Assembly: GCF_040183065.1 (NCBI RefSeq)
Contig: NC_091120.1
Coordinates: 176,237,988-176,301,987 of the forward strand
Length of the DNA: 64,000 nucleotides
Direction of reading: 5' to 3'
Source: Periplaneta americana
Taxonomy: Eukaryota; Arthropoda; Insecta; Blattodea; Blattidae
A program made the position numbers and the translations under genes. Each line of letters opens with the position of its first letter. Within the stretch, counting starts at the first letter, position 1. Under the pieces are notes generated by a model. It had not been told where the DNA came from. It saw nothing but the letters and a program-made list of their open reading frames with translations, and did no database searches. Shown in pieces: positions 58,713 through 64,000 of the stretch.

Positions 58713-59552
58713 ACTTTTCAACATTACCAACATATAAATATTAAATATTTTCAAAGCAATTCCAAAACCATTGGAAGTGATGTAATTGAGAAAACCCTCA
58801 TGTCCTGTACTTGAGGGCTTTCTCAAATATATGCATTTTTCAACGGGCTCTGTATGCTACAAGAATGACTAAACTTGAGGAATTTCTCCATAAAACGATG
58901 TATCGACCCCTAAAGATATTATATGATCAGTATCTCAATTTTGAAAAGAAATGGACATGAGGGGTTTCTCAAATAACCCGTTCATTTATTCTGCATTTAA
59001 TTTCCTCCCGAGTGTCATTTATATTTGTTACTGTTGCTCCAAGATATTTGAATTTTTCCACCTCTTCGAAAGATAAATCTTCAATTTTTATATTTCCATT
59101 TCGTACAATATTCTGGTCACGAGACATAATCATATACTTAGTCTTTTCGGGATTTACTTCCAACCCTATCGCTTTACTTGCTTCAAGTAGAATTTCCGTG
59201 TTTTCCCTAATCGTTTGTGGATTTTCTGCTAACATATTCACGTCATTAAGTATTATACTGAAATATTTAATAAGAAATTTCAGACTAAAACTAGCGTGAG
59301 ATAACCAGTCGTAACCTTAACAAAAAATGAAGTAAATAAACTTAAATTAACCAGACAGAACCAAACCTAATCTGGTCTAAAATTCACATAAATAGACTAA
59401 AACAGTAGCCTATAAGAAAATCAAACCCAACATCAATCAGAAATCATTTGTAAATAAACTAAATAACATGAGAATACCAAATATAATCTGAACTAAAAAT
59501 GAGCAAACAAACTAAAACTATGTATGACTTGAGGCTTTCCCGGGGTTTGATG

Positions 59553-59667
59553 TAGAATAACTCTTCTCGGGTTCTCATTCCCTGAAGAAGATGGCAGAGC
59601 TAGCCATCGAAAGCTTGGAAGGAAATCTCCAACTCACCTGGCTGAGGACCCGAGAAGAGTTATTCTA
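59553..59667. mobile_element. 115-bp MITE in the minisatellite
   Basis: Ends tagaataactcttctcgggt and the complement. Its middle, ctgaagaagatggcagagct followed by agccatcgaaagctt, recalls a word common in insect repeats. It interrupts one unit of the 57-bp minisatellite. Confidence 0.85.
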
Positions 59668-60858
59668 AACTAAAACTAGTCTAAGAAAACCAAACCTAAC
59701 CTTAACTAAAAACTTGTTTAAATGAACTAAACGACCTGAGAAAACCAAACCTAATCTGAACCAAAAATAACGTAAACAAACTAAAATTAATTTGAGAAGA
59801 CTAAAGCTAATCTGAACAAAATATCATGCAAATAGGCCCGAGAAATTCTAATCTGAACTTGACCACGTAAATAAACTAAAATTAATCTGAGAGGATCAAG
59901 CGTAACCAGTGCCAAAAATCACGTAAACATACTAAAAAAAATAGCCTGAGAAAACCAAACCTAACCTTAACCAAAAATCATGTAAATAAATTAAAAATTA
60001 TCTGAGAGGACTCCACCTAAACTGGACTAAAATTTATTTAAACGAGTAAAATTAGCATGAGAAAATCAAACCTAATCGCAACCAAAAATCATGTGTAAAT
60101 AAACTAAATAACTTGAGAAGGCCAAATATAATCTGAATAAAAAATCAGCAAACAAACAGAAACTAACCTAGAAAACCAAACCTAATCTGAACCAAAAATC
60201 ACGTAAATAAACTAAAATTAATTTGAGAATACTGAAGCTAATCTGAACAAAATATCGTGCAAACGGGCTAAAACTAGCCCGAGAAAATCTAATCTGAACT
60301 TAACCAAAAATCACGTAAATAAACTAAAATTAACCTAAGAGGACCAAGCCTAACCAGAACCAAAAAATTATGTAAACAGACTAAAACAAGCGAGAAAACT
60401 AAACCTCATCTTAATTTTAAAAAATCACGCAAATAATATAAAATTAGCCTGAGGAAACAAAATCTAATCCAAAACATGAGAACGGACGCCGTTACCACTG
60501 ACATAATAAATAGAGGGGCGCACGGACCGAATGTTGAATTATCCATTCGGGATGGCTAAGAATTTAAATTAAAATGCTTATGGTTTATCCGGATGTGTGT
60601 GCGCGCGTGTGCGAGTTCTTCAACAGATATGGATAAAGTGTCATTTCAAAGAAGTAAGATACGTTATGTTCTTGGTATAGGTGATCTGTCGTTCTGTAAT
60701 TTCAGTTTATTTTTTTGGCATTTCAATTTTCCATAACTGAAAACATTCATGACTATATTAGAAGAGACTTTATTGCCTTGAAAGATAGATTGGAATTGAC
60801 GTCAATCTTAAGATAGGCATCTTCTGGATCTGTGAGTGATCTATCTTCAGATACTTAC

Positions 60859-60986
60859 AACTGGAGAGGCTAGCCAATCATTGTCTGCGTAGTGCAGGTC
60901 TAAGGGAACCATAATATTGCTGAGATCATATTCCTTGGGTTGATCGAAATTCTTACTCGTGGAGTTGTCGTAGTACTGGAATTTAC
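60859..60986 (-). CDS. Acid lipase (lipase 3-like), penultimate coding exon
   Basis: A 128-bp minus-strand exon with acceptor ctttcag and donor GTAAGT. It completes a split Gly codon from the upstream exon and then encodes 42 residues from KFQYYDNSTSKNFDQPKEYD to LDLHYADNDWLASPV. The start matches the 'SGKFQ.YD.G..N' region of acid lipases. NDWLA corresponds to the catalytic Asp loop (gastric lipase GGNDLLA). It ends in phase 0, fitting the exon at 49437-49586. No stops or frameshifts are seen, so the gene looks functional here. Confidence 0.95.
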
Positions 60987-61164
60987 CTGAAAGAAAAACG
61001 TTTAAATATTTCAACTCTAAGCACTGCTACAGGAAATCATCATCAAGACTCCAGAAATACACTCGCTGCAAACAAATTATCCGACATAGCGATGAGAAAA
61101 TAGTACATGCTGTAAACACCGGGTAAAAAATTGTTAGTAAGCTTTCCAAGACTGATACACTCAC

Positions 61165-61249
61165 CAGATTTTATTTCTTGGGCGTAATGAATGATTGTTT
61201 TCGTGGATGTTCCGGCAGGTTCGTGACCCAGGATCACCGGCAGCAAAGA
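61165..61249 (-). CDS. Acid lipase (lipase 3-like), third-from-last exon
   Basis: An 85-bp minus-strand exon with acceptor caacttgcag and donor GTGAGT. It encodes SLLPVILGHEPAGTSTKTII then HYAQEIKS plus the first base of a Gly codon. The block 'H.PAGTS...HY.Q...SG' is a hallmark of the gastric/lysosomal lipase family just before the catalytic Asp exon. The small 178-bp intron to the next exon is normal for this gene family in insects. Earlier exons, including the nucleophile Ser, are not in the window. A hAT element begins 113 bp upstream of this acceptor. Confidence 0.93.
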
Positions 61250-61362
61250 CTGCAAGTTGGAAAAAGAATTATTGCGAGTGACGTACAGTGTAGTGAATAG
61301 TGTAATTTTGACCACATTTAAAGTAAAATCCTGAAAATAAGAATGGAAACATTGATGTAGAA

Positions 61363-61715
61363 CAATGATGTCAAAACAAGCGAATTTTTTGACCTTGACG
61401 TCGTGCGCGGGCATCAAGCGCTAGGTATGGAAGGAGGAATAAGCAGCCTGTTGAATTAAGAAAACAGTGGTGCACAAACTTCAAACGGAACGTGAAATTT
61501 TATGTCGTTATTTTTATATGGTTTCTTTCTGTTTGATATTATCTATATTGTCTGTAAAACAAAAGTACTAACACCAATTTGTTAATATTGCAGTTGTGTT
61601 TTAAACGTTAATAACATAATAAAGATTTAAGAAGGAATATTTACATTAATTCCACAGTAGTATAACTATACTGTACTAAGTGAAGAAACACATCATTCAT
61701 AAAGAAAGTGATATT

Positions 61716-61748
<33 letters not shown>

Positions 61749-62556
61749 AAGAAAGAGATTGAGCATGATATGGTAAGTTGGAATTGATATTGATGGTATC
61801 TTTAGCCTTTATAAAAGTAACCAATAAACTAATCAAAACAATATTATAGTACAGAGCAAAGTTACCTAGGTTTATGTTTTAACTGTAACTAATATTACAT
61901 AACAAAACTCTTATCGCATTATGTTTTTAAGGTGATATTGGTGAGCAATTTCCTATCATCAGAAAATTAAATTATTTTCTCGAAACCTTTTGAAGCTATA
62001 GAGCTGACATTTTTACAACACATGGGCACATATCTTTTGCTTATGATGTAACAGTAGTTGCTTTGTTAATTCATTTCCTTACAAACATTTTCCATGCGAA
62101 TATTTTCAAAATTTTCAATACACTATCTTCAGTAATAAGTATTTACGGTATGTTAGATTTACGAAAACATTCTGTAAGGCTACTAAATAAATAGGCCTAT
62201 ATCTGAAAATTTCACTTTTCTATAAAAAAAAATAGCTGAGAAAGTATTCTTTTTGAATAAAAAAAAAAAAACAAACTTGTGAAAAATGAGAATTAAAATT
62301 AAAACTTACATTCTTATAATGTACTTATACTTCTCAGATAAATATAAAAATTAACATGGATACAGTTTTAATAATTTCTCTTCCCTTTATCTACAGTATT
62401 GGATCAGTGCCGGCCATCCCTATATATAGTTTATAGCTCTACCAAGTGGCATATACTACCTCTTTCGTCTGTTTCTTTCCTTTCCGCTGTAAAGCACTCG
62501 GAATCTTTTGAGCTCTAAAGCGCGCTTGCGCCTATGGGCATCAACTGACATGACTG
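61363..62556. mobile_element. Non-autonomous hAT element, 1194 bp, copy 2
   Basis: Nearly the same sequence as 52081-53237. Ends caatgatgtc and gacatgactg, with a perfect 8-bp duplication atgtagaa (61355-61362 and 62557-62564) that fits nTnnnnAn. It carries an A-run of about 30 (61717-61746) where the other copy has a short C/A tract. It lies in the lipase intron upstream of the exon at 61165. Confidence 0.94.
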
Positions 62557-62564
62557 ATGTAGAA

Positions 62565-64000
62565 GATGTAATACTCTTCAATAAATACAAATATTAATTA
62601 CGTTTAAACATATTTCTTGCATTAATTAAACTTTTCTAAGATTATGGTTTTTGTCAAACCGGTCCGAAAGCTACAAAAAATTATTACCTAGAATGTAAAT
62701 TAACAAGATACATATGAAGCAATCATTACATCTACCTATCCTTGGTTTTCATGAAGTCAATGACGAGACCAACATTTATCTTGTAGTAAATGTATGTATT
62801 CAACATACGAATTTTCAAGACAGAGTTATAGAAGCAATATTGATTTTTTTACCTTAAATCGAAAAATGAGATAGCCTATTATACGAAAAGAACCTTACCT
62901 TTACTGTTATTCTAATTACCATTGTGTGTCGGCTAGATAAAATATATTTTTCTGTTAGAATGAATGTTTAAAAATAGTTACGAATAAATATTTGACTGTA
63001 CATTTTTCGAGGTAGCCTATTCATGTAACAGACGGCGCACAACTCTTCGAATTTTGACAGAAGTTTATTTCTCTTGCATGATTAAAGATAACTTTCTGTC
63101 GTGGCTAGCCACGATTTTCTGTTGTCTTCGATATGTTTTCAACAATCGGAACAATCTAACAGAAGACTGTCTGAATCGTAAATGAAATCGGTTGTAGGGC
63201 ATCTATTTTATTTTTATTTTATAAAAGTTAACTAAACTTCTGTGAGTTTACAAACGTGGCCTAGAGGATTATTCTTTGAGAAATGTGTTTTATAGTTCTC
63301 AGAAGGTATTAGTGTAGTCAAAATTTTCTGAGGTTTAAAAGCATTTATGCTGCAAATTGGTTTGTGGTCGATTTCGTATATTGTTCGGGCGCATCATTAT
63401 GACGACACCACTTATTTCTTGATGCTGAAGAGGTGGAAAGGGAAAATTTCTGTGAATTGAAGTGTAGGGTGAAGTTTGGTAATATTGTGATAGTTATTTT
63501 TGAGAATATATTACAATTTTACTGAGCACGAGGAAGATCGGTGTTTTGCGCTAACGTATTAAGGGAATGTTCGTGGACAAGTTTCCGCACAAAACTGGTC
63601 CTTCTCTAACTCGGTAAAATTGTAATAAATTCTCAAAAAGAACTATCACAATAAGCTATTACTCGTATCACAACATTACCAACCTTTACCGAATGTTTCG
63701 TAAATTGAGGCTACATTATTAATTTTAAATATATGTCGCGGCGTAAATGGAATTTCGCCGACGATTGGTTCAAGGCAACGAGAACGATAACCGATATTTT
63801 GTGGCCTTCTGAATAAAAACAACAGAACTGTAAAATGAAACGAGTGTAGCAAAAATTAAACGTTGTCTAGACACTACATGTACGTCAAGTACACAGTGAA
63901 CAGGTGATCGTATGGTGTGCTGTTTCTACTAGAGTCATCATTGATTTCTACTCTATTCAAGATAAAAATGAGGCAGTTATTACATTATGCAGAGACGCAC
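62565..64000. other. Probable lipase intron, no exon recognised
   Basis: No segment resembling the missing lipase exons (for example GHSQG) was seen on the minus strand. Mixed AT-rich sequence continues to the window edge. Confidence 0.5.
63475..63657. repeat. Inverted repeat, about 50-bp arms
   Basis: Arms at about 63475-63524 (ggtaatattgtgatagtt onward) and 63611-63657 are complementary with a few differences, separated by about 85 bases. It could be a small foldback element. Confidence 0.7.

Larger units (their letters stand above)
56914..58983. mobile_element. DNA element, 31-bp TIR and 4-bp duplication, 2070 bp
   Basis: Ends gaacaggttatttgagaaac and the complement of gaacgggttatttgagaaac, continuing to a total of about 31 bp. 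The 4-bp attt flanks both sides (56910-56913 and 58984-58987) and, when removed, restores the interrupted LINE. Two elements are nested within (57235-57958 and 58136-58712). No own transposase was recognised. Superfamilies with 4-bp duplications include Sola and Chapaev, so it stays unassigned. Confidence 0.85.
56339..59247 (-). mobile_element. YADD-type LINE, split by a 2.07-kb element
   Basis: The 3' part is 56339-56909 (minus-strand gtaa tail at left) and the 5' part 58988-59247; together they cover the RT from just past YADD ([20 protein letters not shown]) to the C-terminus. The flanks aagtattagact (56327-56338) and aagtattatact (59248-59259) differ at one base. The same family as 6447-7335, with further small breaks. 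Confidence 0.9.
55050..60480. repeat. Minisatellite (about 57-bp unit), interrupted
   Basis: Degenerate units of the form 'aaccaaacctaatctgaacc' - 'aaaaatcacgtaaataaac' - 'taaaattaacctgaga' fill 55050-55102, 56080-56320 and 59262-60480. Between them lie a Harbinger-like element (55106-56076) and a LINE with nested elements (56339-59247). The array occupies about 1.4 kb after removing the inserts and lies entirely in the lipase intron. Confidence 0.88.
49294..61249 (-). other. Acid lipase gene, 3' part (three exons, two introns)
   Basis: Gene span on the minus strand from the first exon seen (61165-61249) to the candidate polyadenylation signal. The exons join as 85 + 128 + 150 bp, giving 120 codons plus a stop and covering the region from 'GHEPAGTSTKT' to the C-terminus. 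The gastric/lysosomal lipase family is usually about 400 residues, so about two thirds of the protein, including the nucleophile Ser (GHSQG) and any signal peptide, is encoded beyond the right edge. Introns are 178 bp and 11,272 bp. Confidence 0.9.

Noticed and set aside
61043-61417. 124-codon minus-strand frame taken as one exon
   Set aside because: Only 61165-61249 matches the lipase family. The flanks are intron, with good splice sites inside the frame, and the left end runs past the donor.

Overview
This is eukaryotic, insect-type DNA: AT-rich, with tRNA-derived SINEs, several non-LTR retrotransposon lineages, many hAT, PIF/Harbinger and Tc1/mariner elements, microsatellites, and one spliced host gene. 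The repeat families resemble, from memory, those of cockroaches (Blattodea, perhaps Periplaneta americana). That identification is an inference without a database search. No rRNA, CRISPR array or bacterial gene organisation is visible.

The only convincing host gene is on the minus strand, from about 49.3 to 61.25 kb. Three consecutive coding exons (61165-61249, 60859-60986, 49437-49586) encode the C-terminal third of an acid lipase of the gastric/lysosomal, insect 'lipase 3' type, including the catalytic Asp and His. Splice sites and reading phase agree across all three. The N-terminal exons lie beyond the right edge of the window. The intron between the last two exons is 11.3 kb and filled with nested mobile DNA.

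The rest is a repeat landscape. 0-5.5 kb: a long inverted repeat with a SINE inside, a structurally complete hAT transposon with an intact 494-codon transposase and a perfect 8-bp target duplication (2358-4553), and a 719-bp foldback element. 6-8.2 kb: a minisatellite split by a decayed hAT, itself split by a LINE. 8.4-11.7 kb: a SINE, two copies of a 182-bp MITE (one split by an internally deleted hAT), and tandem tRNA-like units. 12-14 kb: degenerate direct macrorepeats. 14.9-21.8 kb: a pogo-like MITE, a TA-flanked element with a DUF4817-like remnant, and the first of four copies of a 1.1-kb TA-flanked element (others at 26.6, 29.9 and 44.8 kb). 22-22.8 kb: the 3' end of an R2-type retrotransposon. 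24-36 kb: hAT elements, SINEs, a mariner relic and a minisatellite. 36.3-42.9 kb: two adjacent copies of a hAT family, the first holding two further insertions flanked by unusually long direct repeats. 43-49 kb: Jockey-like, RNase H-bearing and YADD-type LINE fragments. 49.7-60.5 kb: the lipase intron, with a Harbinger relic, nested MITE/hAT pairs and a 57-bp minisatellite interrupted by a four-level nest of elements.

Insertions can be dated relative to one another because target duplications and interruptions are still readable. The most distinctive items are the intact hAT, a MITE family with 7-bp target duplications found five times (three of them interrupted by other transposons), three SINE families with different tRNA-like heads but one shared tail, and the 60-75 bp direct repeats flanking nested insertions.
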